Origin: Persicaria tinctoria
Taxonomy: Eukaryota; Streptophyta; Magnoliopsida; Caryophyllales; Polygonaceae
Assembly: GCA_037127255.1 (NCBI GenBank)
Contig: JBANSL010000004.1
Coordinates: 90,889,648-90,953,647 of the forward strand
Reading direction: 5' to 3'
DNA: 64,000 nucleotides
A program made the position numbers and the translations under genes. Shown piece by piece: positions 1 to 11,900 of the stretch. The first letter of the stretch is position 1. Every line of letters starts with the position of its first letter. The notes below the pieces were generated by a model. That model had not been told where the DNA came from, ran no database searches, and was given only the letters and a program-made list of their open reading frames with translations.

Positions 1-350
1 TTCTCAAATCGGCAGAACATTATGCCGGACCCGGACTCCCAATTCGACATAGGTTGAGGGAATCCTGCAGCTTTCGTCACATCAGTCAAATCGATTGGAA
101 AAGCTAGCACGGGACCTGCATGCCGGTGCCGGACTCCGGATTCGGTTCGGTCACATCAGTCAAATCGACTGACAAAGCTGCAGATTCCCTGCAGCTTTGC
201 CTCGGGCATTGGATGCCACACTGGGAGTCCGGCACCGGCATCCGACGCTGCCGATCTGGGAGTCCGGCACCGGCACCGTGCATATGGCGAGATAACGCCG
301 TGCAAATAACAAAAAGGTATTTTTTTGGTGAAACTAATTGTAATAACTAG
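1..350. repeat. GC-rich repeat with inverted and direct copies
   Basis: This stretch is far richer in GC than its neighbours. The motif GTCACATCAGTCAAATCGA occurs twice, near 77 and 150, and GCCGGTGCCGGACTCC near 122 recurs in inverted form near 226 and 270. It has no convincing coding frame. It is probably part of a dispersed repeat that continues to the left of the window. The family is not recognised. Confidence 0.5.
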
Positions 351-355
351 GGTGA

Positions 356-535
356 CTCAAAATGGACCCGACCCGGAAACCCCACCCGATCCGACCCGGA
401 AAACACGGGGTCGGGGTTGACCCGAGACCCCCAAGGATCGGGTCTCGGGTCGAATTTTAGAAAATCCCGGGTCAACGGACGGGTTGGGGTCAGACCCGGA
501 GGATATCGGGGTTGACCCGTTGACCCGGATTTGTT
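356..535 (+). repeat. GACCCG-rich dispersed repeat, copy 1
   Basis: A low-complexity block built on GACCCG and its complement, with many small inverted repeats. It is clearly homologous to 31795-31952, which lies in the opposite orientation: both share the order ATGGACCCG, then CGGGGTCGGGGTTGACCCGA, then GGGTCAAC. A related GACCCG-rich core fills the hAT-like element at 23520-23936, so all three may belong to one non-autonomous family. No terminal repeats or target duplication are visible at this copy. Confidence 0.55.
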
Positions 536-575
536 TAATTTTTTTTTAAAATTATTGTGTGTGCTCTATTAGTCA

Positions 576-790
<215 letters not shown>

Positions 791-1440
791 ATCATATGAG
801 AACAACCCTTAAAATGTATCATGAGAACAAATCCTAACCATTGATTTAGAGAAATTGGATGGGTGAGATAAATCCGTCATTTGTATTAATTGGAAATAAA
901 AATGAAAAAAAATACACCCCCACTTCTATAGAAGGCGCGTGTACAAGTACACCCCCAATTCCACCGTACCCCTGGACAAAATCGATCCTTTTTAACCCTA
1001 GATAATTAGAGAAAGAGAAGGGGTCGGGAGACGATCGGGCGAGGGCTAGGCGGAGCCTAGGCTGAGGGTGGACGAGCGATTGAGGCTCAAACAACGGCGG
1101 CGACGGGTCTATTTCCGGCATTCGAAGGCGGATATGTGAGGCGCGGTGAAGGCGGACGAAGGCGCGGTGAAGGCGGACGACATTCGAAGGCGGATCCGAC
1201 GAGTTTCCTGTCCTCAATCGACATCGCCCTTCTCCGGTAAGCTTCTCTCTGTCTCGAAGGCGAACGACATTCGAAGGCGATGGCGATGGAGATCTTGCTC
1301 AGGGAGGCCGAATCTGGGCGAGGTGGTGATCGGCGGTGGTGAGAGGCGGTCGGATCTGGAGAGCACATATACATTATCCTTGATTATATACTTAGGATAA
1401 TTTTTAGTTTTTTTTACCATTTAAAGATAAAAACTATTTA
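791..1440. other. GC-rich non-coding stretch with a short tandem motif
   Basis: From about 1000 to 1350 the base composition is GC-rich. The motif GACATTCGAAGGCG and the unit GGCGCGGTGAAGGCGGACGA are repeated in short direct copies between about 1115 and 1280. Several overlapping frames are open because the motif lacks stops, but none matches a family I recognise. It could be a decayed first exon or part of a repeat. Confidence 0.3.
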
Positions 1441-1442
1441 TT

Positions 1443-1447
<5 letters not shown>

Positions 1448-1510
<63 letters not shown>
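1448..1510. repeat. (AT)n microsatellite
   Basis: An uninterrupted AT dinucleotide run of about 60 bases. Confidence 0.9.
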
Positions 1511-1512
<2 letters not shown>

Positions 1513-1682
1513 CCATTTATATGCAACATAGGTATGTTTGGTGGCTTATAAGTTATAATTAATGAAACAATATTAATCTTTGTGAGATTTTTAAAACCAT
1601 TGAATAAAGATCAAATACCACCAATTATCATATCAAATAAGAGACTGGACTTAATTGCTATTTTAGTCACATACTAGTGTAA

Positions 1683-1712
1683 CTAGTGAGCATGCCCGTG
1701 CGATGCACGGGA
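1683..1712 (-). mobile_element. Helitron-type 3' terminus (orphan end)
   Basis: Read on the minus strand, the sequence is a hairpin CCCGTGCATCGCACGGG, eight bases (CATGCTCA), then CTAG followed by T. A short GC-rich hairpin just before CTRR-T is the hallmark of Helitron 3' ends. The matching 5' end would lie to the right; TC-TATATATC near 3767 is a candidate, but I cannot prove it. Confidence 0.45.
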
Positions 1713-4700
1713 CATGTTTTAGTTACGTTGTTTGCTCATTTAGTTAGCTGATATACTCTATTAGATATATCTGGCCCGTTAAATGTAATTATATGTTTAT
1801 GCAATATTTGATTTATGTGTTATTTATTTTTCATTAATATTAAATATAATCAAAATTTTATTACACATGCGCTTTGACATTAATTTTTATTGATATTGAT
1901 ATAATAATGTACTTTAATACCATTTAATTGATTTAATTTTAAAATCTCTCTTCTTTGGTATATATTAATTTTGAAAAATGAATAATAAGATAAAAAAAAC
2001 TCTATTTTTTAGCTTGTACACATGTAGATCTGTTCATTCACTCTTATGTTCATTGTTAGCTTGCAAGTTTAATACCAAAGCTTCTAGCATGTTCATTGAC
2101 TCTCAACCTACATACTTCAAATGTGAATGTGAAAAATAATATCATATATATTAGAACTAAAACAATACTACGGAGTAAAAACATACGGAGTAGATATATA
2201 CAGTAGTAATTAGTAAGCATGTCTCTCACATATATAATCAATATCATCCGGCCACTTAGAGAATTAATTAGAGGTATTTGGAAACATGCCTCGTGCATAC
2301 CTACCTTCATTCTTGAACAAATTAACTTTATTATAATTAGGCCCCAAAGCCTCAACTAAGCCTTTCTATGTGCTTAATTATGATGAACCATATATTTTAC
2401 ATTTGAATTTATTTTATCTATATTGAGCAAACTCAATTAAAATAAAAATATATGGATGTTATACTAATTATATGAATTGATCAATAATAACATATATGGA
2501 AAACTATATTATATTGAGTTAATTTGAAGTTAAGCCATTTTTTGAAGAATTAAATGAGAGAACTGATAATAAAAATAATCAATTAATTAGCAATAATATC
2601 TAACACTTGTATAAATTAGACACTTTGATTTTTTATTTACCAATTAGACACTTTAATGTATATAAAATTAAGCTCAAGCTTAGAAAAATATAACAATAAT
2701 GTTCAATTATAGAAACAACACATGCACAGATGATATAGATACAGATGAATAAGACAAAATCAATGGGTAGTCATACAAAAAACAAAACAATTGTTGCAAC
2801 GACTTTCCGAGTTAGGATGTATTACCCAAAACAATTGTTGCAATTCATCTTGGATGTTTTCTTTGCATTTGGTAACAAAATCTAGCAACAAAACAAAAAA
2901 AAAACAAAAAAAGTAGTTAGTAAAAATATCAAAATAATAGTTAATCTAATTAAGCTGCAAATTGATTTAGTTAATTAACAGTAGAATAAAATTGATGAAA
3001 GGCATAAAAAAACAATAGCTTGTAAAAATTATGAATGATTTTTTGGAAGATTTGAAGTTGAAAAACTTCCCAATAAACACGTTTATATAGAGATGAAAAT
3101 CATTTAGCATTGATGAATTGATGTTATTAGAGTAATTGTAGGGACGTGACTATTCAAATTCTTTATGTTTCAATATTGGAAAACCGATAAGATTGTAATA
3201 AAGGGTGAGTAGATGTAGACTAATACATTACTATGTAGTTATGGATTTTTTTATTTTTTTTGTAATTACGTTGTTTTTAGAGATGAAATGAAATGCCTCT
3301 TTGAATTCTTTACATAGGTTAGGTCAAGTAGAATTGGCCTTGGAAATTGATTTAAAAAACAAACATTAAATTGAAACAAAAACAATCTTATATATGTAGA
3401 TAAATGATTATTATTATTATTATTATTATTACAATCTTTAATTTTATTATTTTAGATTAATTATCAAAGATTCTTTTATATATCTACTTAATTATAAAAT
3501 AATTTTCCAATTGAATTAAAAAAACGCCAAAAATTATATATTAGACATCTTTTCATAAATAAATAAAAAGAGGCAAATTAAACTTTTTACAAAATACAGA
3601 GAAAATTAAACTAATTGATTTTAAAATAAGGCTTGAGGCTAGCTATAATAATGGGTCGGACAATCTATTGAGTTTGGATGATAACTATTTATATTGTAGA
3701 ATTAAAAAATGGAAAATAAAAAGCCCTAGAAAAATACAGCTTTATATTGTATATAGATATATAGATATAAGATTTAAGTATAATATATACGCATACTTTT
3801 AATTATCCACATATTATATTTAAATATAAGCTTTATTTATTATGAACATATATATGTTCTTGTGCATGTACGTAGATTTAATATTATATCATCTATATGA
3901 ATATCTAACTATATAGACAAAGACATTATTTTTAACTATGGATATAAATTTTATTAAATAATTATATTAATATATTTTTTTATTGGAAATAAAAGAAAAG
4001 GGGGAGCTAAATGAAATTAGCATATGCATGCACGTACATAAAATTGTTGACAGAAAAAAATGCATCGAAATGGTATATAAACATTCAATTGTTGAGGTTT
4101 ACAAATAAATTATACTACTGATGATCCATTTATATAATAAACATTCAATTGTTGAGGTTCTGTGAAGAACAATACTTATTAATTTGGCACCCAAAAGAAA
4201 ATTGATCCCACTTTTTAACATTTTTCTTATAAATATTTTATATAAGCAAGTGCAATAGTACCTAATTATTTCTCCAATTATATTGTGTTTGATGGCAGCT
4301 TCTCCGATGGCAGCTTCTCCGATTCCCTTATCCAGCTTCTCCGATGGCAGATTTAGGCAATTATATTGTGTTTGATTGGAGTTCTTGGTAAGTGATACCC
4401 CCTCTCTCTCTCTCTCTTGAAGATTTTTGGTTTAATAATAGTGTGAATCTGAAGTTTTCGGTTGTGGAGTTGTATTTGAGCATATTTGGTCTCTAAAGCA
4501 CGTTGTTTGTAGAGATGTGGTGATAATGTTTAAAATCTGTAATGCATGTTAGAATTTGGAAATTTATACCCATTTTCTCATCTTAATTTGTGATGTTTTA
4601 TAATTTATCCATCTATGGTGTAAGGGATTCAAATTGAACTGACTAATCTAGTAGGTTGTCCTTGAGATTGTCCTTGAGAAAGGCACGTTTAATATTTCTA

Positions 4701-5280
4701 CCCCTCTTATCTCATAGTGGTGAGGTTGAATGTACAGATGTATTATGTCATGTATATGGGAATTGAGTAACTGGAATTGAAGTTTAATGAAGAGATGTAT
4801 TAGAGTCATAAATTGGTTGATTGCATTGTATAGATCAGCCATTTCCTTGAGCTCAATTGTCCATTCATTTAATAAGTCACTGCAAGCATTAAAAAAGAAG
4901 GAACAACATGATTAGAAGAAACATATGAATTTACAAAAATTCTAAAAAAAAAATATGCCAATGTCTTATATTTGTAAAACTTAACTAAATCCTCAAATAT
5001 ATGTAAGCTAATAGCCTAACACTGAACATCCTATCAATGCCTTTCTATAGCAATGACATAAAAAAAATATTAAACGTGCCTTTCTCTCTCACTCTCTCAA
5101 GTCTCACTGTGTTGTGTAATTCATTGCTCCAACAGTTTAATTTTTGGATAACGAAACGAAGGCAACAATCATGGGATCCACTGTTGTTGACTTCAATGTT
5201 CATGTGTTCCACTTTCATACCTCAATTTTTAATTCCATTTCTCATTGTCTGTTTGTTTGTCTTTTTCTTGCTGGATGTTG
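1713..5280. other. AT-rich intergenic DNA
   Basis: No gene is visible. Small features are an (ATT)n run near 3411-3433, a direct repeat of AAACATTCAATTGTTGAGGTT at about 4079 and 4139, and a short repeat of GATGGCAGCTTCTCC near 4290-4350. A segment near 5020-5080 recurs at about 5956-6015, and GGCACGTTTAATATTT near 4681 is the reverse complement of a piece of it, so this is reworked repeat DNA. Confidence 0.6.
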
Positions 5281-5283
5281 CAG

Positions 5284-5675
5284 GATCATTCCAAAGAGTC
5301 TAATGTCAGTGGCGGTAAGAACTACATTGATGTCAAAATACTCAACAGTTGATCCATGGATTTCAGAAAGTTTCAGTTTTTTGATTAGTGATGTGTGATT
5401 AAATTTGACTGCAGATAACTGGTGAGATCATTGGAGAAGTAAAAACTGTGTCGAGCATGCACCAGAGAGAAGCAGAGATGGCCCGCCAAGTTGATGCCTT
5501 CATCGCCTTACCAGGTATAAGAAGACGTGATCATCTGCACATGCTATTGACCTAGCCAGTTTGTATCTTTTTAACATTTTTGTACTGTATGTGTTGGATT
5601 TAGGTGGGTTTGGTACCCCTTGAGGAACTACTTGAGATGGGTACTTTCGCTCAGCTCGGGATACACTGCAAACCC
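5284..5675 (+). pseudogene. LOG: LOG-type cytokinin riboside 5'-monophosphate phosphoribohydrolase fragment
   Basis: LOG enzymes release active cytokinin bases from their nucleotides. Three successive exons of the gene can be read: 5284-5314 (IIPKSLM), 5415-5514 ([20 protein letters not shown] and then VDAFIALPG) and 5604-5675 (GGFGT, LEELLEMGTFAQLGIHCKP). All have GT-AG borders. Together they cover the family signature PGGxGTxxE, but within that motif one extra C in the run 5616-5619 shifts the frame between GGFGT and LEE. The first exons and everything after HCKP are missing. It is therefore a truncated, frameshifted relic. Family identity is firm; which LOG gene it came from cannot be told. 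Confidence 0.8.
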
Positions 5676-6836
5676 GTATGAACCTTATCCCTTCATTCCG
5701 CTTTTATCTTTTTGTGTGTGCAATTCAATACTAATGGCCTGACAGGGCAGGGTAAAAGACAACTGTTACCTTTCTTTTCTGTATGAAATTGGAAATCTTC
5801 TCTAAAGACGACAATCTCTAAAATTTTACAAAAGATTGTAACTATTGCAATGAAACTTTACCTGTTAAAGAATCATCCATTTGCCTGTATTGACCACAAT
5901 TATTAGGAGAAAATTTTTGCTTGATCAATGTGATCATGTCAAAATCTTTGAGCATACAAACACTGAACATCCTATGAATGCCTTTCTGTAGCAATGACAT
6001 AAAAAAATATTTAACTGTCAATTCACATACCAAACTGTATCAACTTGAAAGATACTCATACCAAATATGCGGTTATCCTTGAGAACGGTAGCTACAATAG
6101 ATGTGCCATGGATTGTTGCTTTTTGATGTGCAGTGAATAAGGCTCCCCTACAACACAACACTCATGCACTGAGTAAAGATATCGAAGGCGTACATGTAAC
6201 GGTACTAAAGAGTAATGAAGAATAAGCATACCTTGGAGTCGGATGCAACGAAATCTGTGCTGATATATTTTCCAAAAACATTCCTGACATCCCATTTTCG
6301 GCAAATCATGACTTCCGATTCTGGAGTTAATATTTATACCTTCTTTCAATGCAGCAATACAAACAGGCGAGTCATCGTTTGGTTCAGCAGCGGAAGCTGT
6401 AGCCATGGCGTTTCCTGTTTACAGAGAAAGGAAAAAAAAACAGTGAGTACAGACGGGAAAGTGTTGACCACCTATGACACAATATTGATGGTAATCACAT
6501 TTTCTTCTTCGATGGGAAAGTGTTCGCAGGGGAGGGCTGTGATATGTATTTGTGTGTATATATATGCAATTACCACATATGACACAATATGTAATCTGCC
6601 TTTTCTTCTTCTGGCAGTTACCACCGCAACTTTAAATAGTGCCTCTAATCAATGTGTTTGGGAGTTACAATTGGGAGTTGAATTATTATTTTTTTTTTTT
6701 GGTGAAATGGGAGTTGAATTATTTGTATAGCTTTGGGTGTTACAATTGCCTATGATTTACCTTTTCTTCTTCTGGCAATTACCACCGCACCATTGAGTTC
6801 CTAATCAATGTATTTGGAAGTTACAATTGGGATTTG
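5676..6836. other. Intergenic, unassigned
   Basis: No gene is recognised. A minus-strand frame starting at 6406 (MATASAAEPNDDSPVC, then ALKE before a possible GT donor) looks like a first exon, but I cannot link it to later exons or to a family. A segment reading CTTTTCTTCTTCTGGCA is repeated near 6600 and 6763, and part of 5020-5080 is repeated at about 5956-6015. Confidence 0.3.
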
Positions 6837-7185
6837 AATGAAATTGAAATTAAAGACACATGATATAAAAAGAGAATATTTAGACTCCACCCATAACTTA
6901 ACCATAGAGACTACAAAAAGAAAATAAAGATCCTAAAAATACCGTATGAATTAATTTTACAGTTTTAGGAGTGTTAAATAGTTAAATGTTGGAGACCAAA
7001 AAAAATACAAATAAAAAGTGAAAATGCATTAAAAAGTGAAAATAAGTTTTTGAAATAAATTTTCACATAAAAAAGTCTCAAACTAAATGAAATTGAAATT
7101 AAAGGCACATGATATAAAAAGAGAATATTTAGACTCCACCTATAACTTAACCATAGAGACTATAAAAAGAAAATAAAGATCCTGA
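6837..7185. repeat. Direct repeat of about 100 bp, 249 bp apart
   Basis: Positions 6837-6937 and 7086-7185 are near-identical direct copies, including AAATTGAAATTAAAG and AGAATATTTAGACTCCACC. Downstream at about 7198-7255 is a tRNA-like stretch on the minus strand: TAGCTCAATGG resembles an A box and GGTTCAAATC a B box. The repeated unit may therefore be an old SINE. Confidence 0.55.
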
Positions 7186-7388
7186 AAACATAGTAGATGA
7201 GATTTGAACCTGCAACCATGTGAAACTCCGCCTATAACTTAACCATTGAGCTAAAGCAACAATGATAATATGAAATGGGATGAAAATGAAAAAATTAAGA
7301 TTATGAAGACATGATGTAAATGAGCAATAAATGGGAGCTGAACACAACTTTTTATGTTATATAGATATTATTATATTATTATTATTAT

Positions 7389-7757
7389 CTATATATAATA
7401 ATATAATACTAATATAAAACTAATCTACAACCAATCGGTGGTGAATATTTTAGTTTCGCTCCATATTATATGTAATGGGGGTAATTTAACTATTTATATA
7501 TAGAAAGAAAAAAAAAGTTAGAAAAAAAAACAAAAATTAGTGTAGCTAATGAGATTTGAACCCTTGATAATTTGCACCAAAGCTTAATATACAACCAATA
7601 AGCTATAATAATTTCTTGAATTTTGAAGGTAATGCTAGATATATATTAGGTTGGTTTTTTTTTTAATTTAATGAGTGCAATTAATAGGGCAAAACCCAAA
7701 ATTATATATATAAGTATAGATCCCCGTGCCTTGAAGGCACGGGAGTTTGATCCATTT
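7389..7757 (+). mobile_element. Possible short non-autonomous Helitron
   Basis: The sequence starts with TCTATATATAATAATA directly after an A, which resembles Helitron 5' ends. It runs to a perfect hairpin CCCGTGCCTTGAAGGCACGGG at about 7724-7744. The expected CTRR-T end after the hairpin is not intact on either strand, so orientation and right border are uncertain. A second, oppositely oriented TC-TATATAAC end lies near 7363. Confidence 0.3.
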
Positions 7758-8640
7758 TAATTTGAACATCATTTTATATATCTATATCTATAATAGTACT
7801 ATATTAATATATACTTGTTTATAACAAAAATATGTACGTATAAAGTTTTTTTTTTTTGTAATTTATAAATTAGTTGGAAAGAGATACAATACAAAATTTT
7901 AAAATGATTTAATAAGGTAAAGTAGTAATAATACTCAAACACACCACCTAATATAATTGAAATAAATACTCCGTATATAATTATTGTCATAAGCACATGA
8001 TTGTGCGAATACTTTTGAAGTTATGTAGATATACATAACTTATTCATTATTTTCATTAGAAAGATGGCTAGAAAGAGAGGGAAATTAATAGTGAAAATAA
8101 AGGTAAGATGGTAAAAATAAAAAGATCATAAAAGGTAGAAAAGTGATATAAGAAGTCTCATCTAAGATGTAAAATAATCATTAGTAATGCTTGTAAGTCT
8201 TAAAATATTATTTATTTTTCGATAGTCATTTAAGATGTCTAAAATAAGTAAATTGTAAGAAAAAAACTTTTCAAAAATAAGTAAATTGTAAGAAAAAAAC
8301 ATCCCTTATTAATATCGATTAATAAGAAAAGAAACTTTTGATTGTATGAAAATAGGAAACAAATATGTTCAAAATATGAAACGTGTATTTTAAAATTTCA
8401 GCAATAATATTGACCAATAAGAAAATACCTCTTATTTTCATTGGTCACAACTTAATTACAATGTAGTTATGTTGCCTTAATTTATTTAAGTATTTGGTTC
8501 AACAACTAAAAAAACTAGTAACAATCGAGATAAAAAAATGTAATCAAACATATAAATTCGTTGAAGGAAAATAATTACATTATTATAATTAATACATTTA
8601 AGAATCCAAACACACCCAAATTACTCACTCACTAACCATG
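7758..8640. other. AT-rich intergenic DNA
   Basis: Only AT-rich sequence is seen, with a short local direct repeat (AAATAAGTAAATTGTAAGAAA near 8241 and 8276). There is no gene or recognisable element. Confidence 0.6.
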
Positions 8641-8938
8641 CCGAAACACTAGAGTAGCGGGTGTTGACCGTTGACTTGCAAGTACTCTTCCTCTGGTCCG
8701 AGTCTCTTGCCTTCGTTAAGTCCTAACCCATTCGTCTTTGCAAGAACCAGCGAGGTGAGAAACAAATTACATTCCCCCGCCATTTGCCCCCAAATTTCCT
8801 TACCAGAGCCCGCCCTTTCTCTCTCCTCTCCCTCTTCTTCCAATTTCAAACCCTAATTTCCCCGATCTTGGCCGGTACTCCACCCCCTCACCACCCGAAA
8901 CCCTAGAATTTCGTGCTCCCGGCGAACCGCATCCGGCC
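8641..8938 (+). promoter_or_regulatory. SMC1 promoter-proximal region and 5' leader
   Basis: This stretch immediately upstream of the SMC1 start changes from AT-rich to pyrimidine-rich DNA (repeated CTCTC and CCCTC), as is common for plant 5' leaders. The transcription start is not defined and no clear TATA box was found. The open frames here are not supported as genes. Confidence 0.4.
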
Positions 8939-11900
8939 ATGCCGCCGCTCACGCCGCCGGGGATTCTCCGGATTGAACTGGAGAACTTCAAGTCCTACAA
9001 GGGCCACCAGGTCATCGGGCCTTTCTTCAACTTCACCGCCATCATCGGCCCCAACGGATCCGGCAAGTCCAACCTCATGGACGCCATCAGCTTCGTCCTC
9101 GGCGTCCGCACCGGCCAGCTCCGTGGCGCTCAACTCAAGGACCTTATCTACACCTTCGACGAGCGCGAGAAGGAGCAGAGAGGTCGCCGTGCATATGTTA
9201 AACTCGTCTACTTGCTGGACAGTGACAACGAAGTCTCCTTCACTCGGACGATTACGAGTAGTGGTGGGAGCGAGTACAGGATCGATAATAGAGTTGTCAA
9301 TTGGGATCAGTATAATGAGAGGCTCAGGGAACTAGGAGTCCTTGTCAAGGCTCGGAATTTTCTCGTTTTTCAGGTATTTCCTCCCCTAGAGCTGGCAATT
9401 CATTCATGGCATGACCCTATGAACCTTTGATGGACTGAGAATTGGAATAGATTGTAACGCCATCAGCTGTGTTGCAGTTTGATTTGGTATTTTTTGACGT
9501 AAGTAGAAAATTGCCAAGTTAACAGTCTTGAATCCCTGTCACTTTTGAGTTTGAATTGTCTTGATTTAGAGTATTTTTTGGCGGGGTCGACTTTGGATTG
9601 AATGTGAACAGTTTAGCATGTCCGCATAAGGCCGTTGGGAGATTAGGATCTTGGAACTCAGTGAAATTTGTGTAGATTGCCACTGTTTTTTGCTTTTCAA
9701 CCGTCATTGGGTTTTGATTTTGTAACTTTGTATTTGCTTAAATTTGGTTTTGCACTTTCTGATTTCAGCTATAGGTGAATTGTTCTTTTTAAAGCTTTGA
9801 TCCTTGTTGCTGTCTTGCTGGTTTTATTATTCATGGAATGCTTCAAATATTTCTTCCTTGTATAAACAGCAAGACTATTGTTAGCAATTGTTTCTAGAAG
9901 TAATTCTGTTTCTGATGCAGGGCGACGTGGAGTCAATTGCATCCAAAAACCCAAAAGAGCTAACTGTGCTCTTTGAGCAAATATCAGGCTCCGAGGAGCA
10001 CAAGAGAGATTATGAGGATTTGGAAGTACAGAAGGCAGTGGCTGAAGAAGAAACTGCCCTAATTTTTAATAAGAAGAAAACTGTAGTGGCAGAGAGAAAA
10101 CAGAAGAAAGAACAGAAAGAAGAGGCTGAGAAGCACCTTCGCTTGCAAGATAGTTTGGTAGGACTGATTTCCTTTTGGCTTTACAGTTCATTTCAGACTC
10201 AGAATTGGTTTGAAATGATGTGCTCGGTTGATAATGTGCTGATAAGGTGCTTATTTGCTCAAATAAGATACTTATTTGTGCTCAAAAGGAGGATATAATG
10301 AATAAGCTGGGTGCACAAACAAACCCCATTTAAGCAGATGTACTCATTTTAATTTCTTCGAACATTTTAAGCATGATCACATCCTTGTTTGTGTACGATG
10401 AGTATAGGATGGAATGTCTAGGCTAGATTGTTTCCAAGGGAGCTCTAAAAGATATTGCTGATAAAAAAGAACATATTCTATATAAACATAGATTTTCTCT
10501 GCCGATGCATCTCAATTACCAATGTTTTTTTTTGCAGAAAAATTTGAAGAAGAAGCACTTCCTTTGGCAATTATTTACCATAGAAAGTGATATTGAGAAG
10601 ATAAATGCAGAGCTTGAATCTGAAAGGAAAAGCCAACAAGAACTTGTGCAAGAACTGAATGGATATGAAAAGCAACGGCGTGAGAAGGAGAAGGAGTTGG
10701 CAAAATATCAAAAAGAGATCACCAAAAGTGAAATGAAGATTTCTGCAGAAAAGAGTAAGCTGGACAAGAAAGTAAGTTGCTATCAATTCCTTTGGCAGTA
10801 GCTTTTCGGGAATACCATGCAAAAATGTTGAGTTGCTTTTATGTATGGTAACTTGACTTATTTTCATATTCATACCCGAGAATTATGTTTGGCTCTTTTT
10901 TAGATTCCTTAATCTGCAGAACAAAAGCCTGCTTTTCCTCTATAAAATGATAAGATATTTCACGCAGCAGTATGTCTATATGGCTTTCTTTTAGCAGAAT
11001 TAATGTTCAGATATGTTCCTTACAAAGCACCATTTGCTTTTTCTTGTAAATTTTGACCTAGAAAAACAATTCTTTATACGAATAAGGCATCAAGCTTAAT
11101 TTGTCCTGTTTAACTTCCCATGCTGGCTTGGAGTTTTAGATGGTTTATTGTTGGCTAGTTTTGTTACTTCATTGTAGTCAATAATTCCAACCAATGATTG
11201 TTAAGAGTTGTTAAGATCCCCTATTTAGAACTTAAATGAATCCCTTTATTGGTTTATGCACGCGTTATCTTTAGTAGCTGGATATTCATCAGTTTCTGCT
11301 ACTTTTGTTAGTAGTTTAATGCCCTGTGTCTCATTCATTGCCTTTCTTGTATAGTTGGATTAGGGCTTATATCCCCTTTATCTGTAAGGTAAAAATTACT
11401 AACCTTGTTTTAAATATGGCTTGTAAATCTGATTACTAATGATCAAATCAGTAACATTTCCGTGTTGTCTCTTTAGTTGGAACTTTATACAATGGTGAAG
11501 AGACGACGTAGGAATTCTTTGTAATCATTTTGCTATTTGATGCATCAGCTTAGTTTATTAGTTCAGTATATAATTTTTTGACCTGCTATGTATTGCTTTC
11601 AATTCTATTAACTTTGATGGAGAAAATTCATGATTAGAAGGGAGAGTAGCACACTGATACCTAAGTGTAAAATATATCATAGATGAAAGAGAGAGAAAAT
11701 ATCTAGCTAGGGCAAGAATGGTATGACAATTTCCTGTTAACCCTTTGAGAGGGGTTTGAGTGCTTGAATGTCCATGTTTACAGCGCTTTTTTTTAATTCC
11801 CTGACCTATTTTTTTTCCCCTTCTGGTTTGCTTGGGCAGCAACCTGAACTTTTGAAACAGAAGGAGGAAATGTCCCGCATAAAATCAAAGATCAAAAGTG

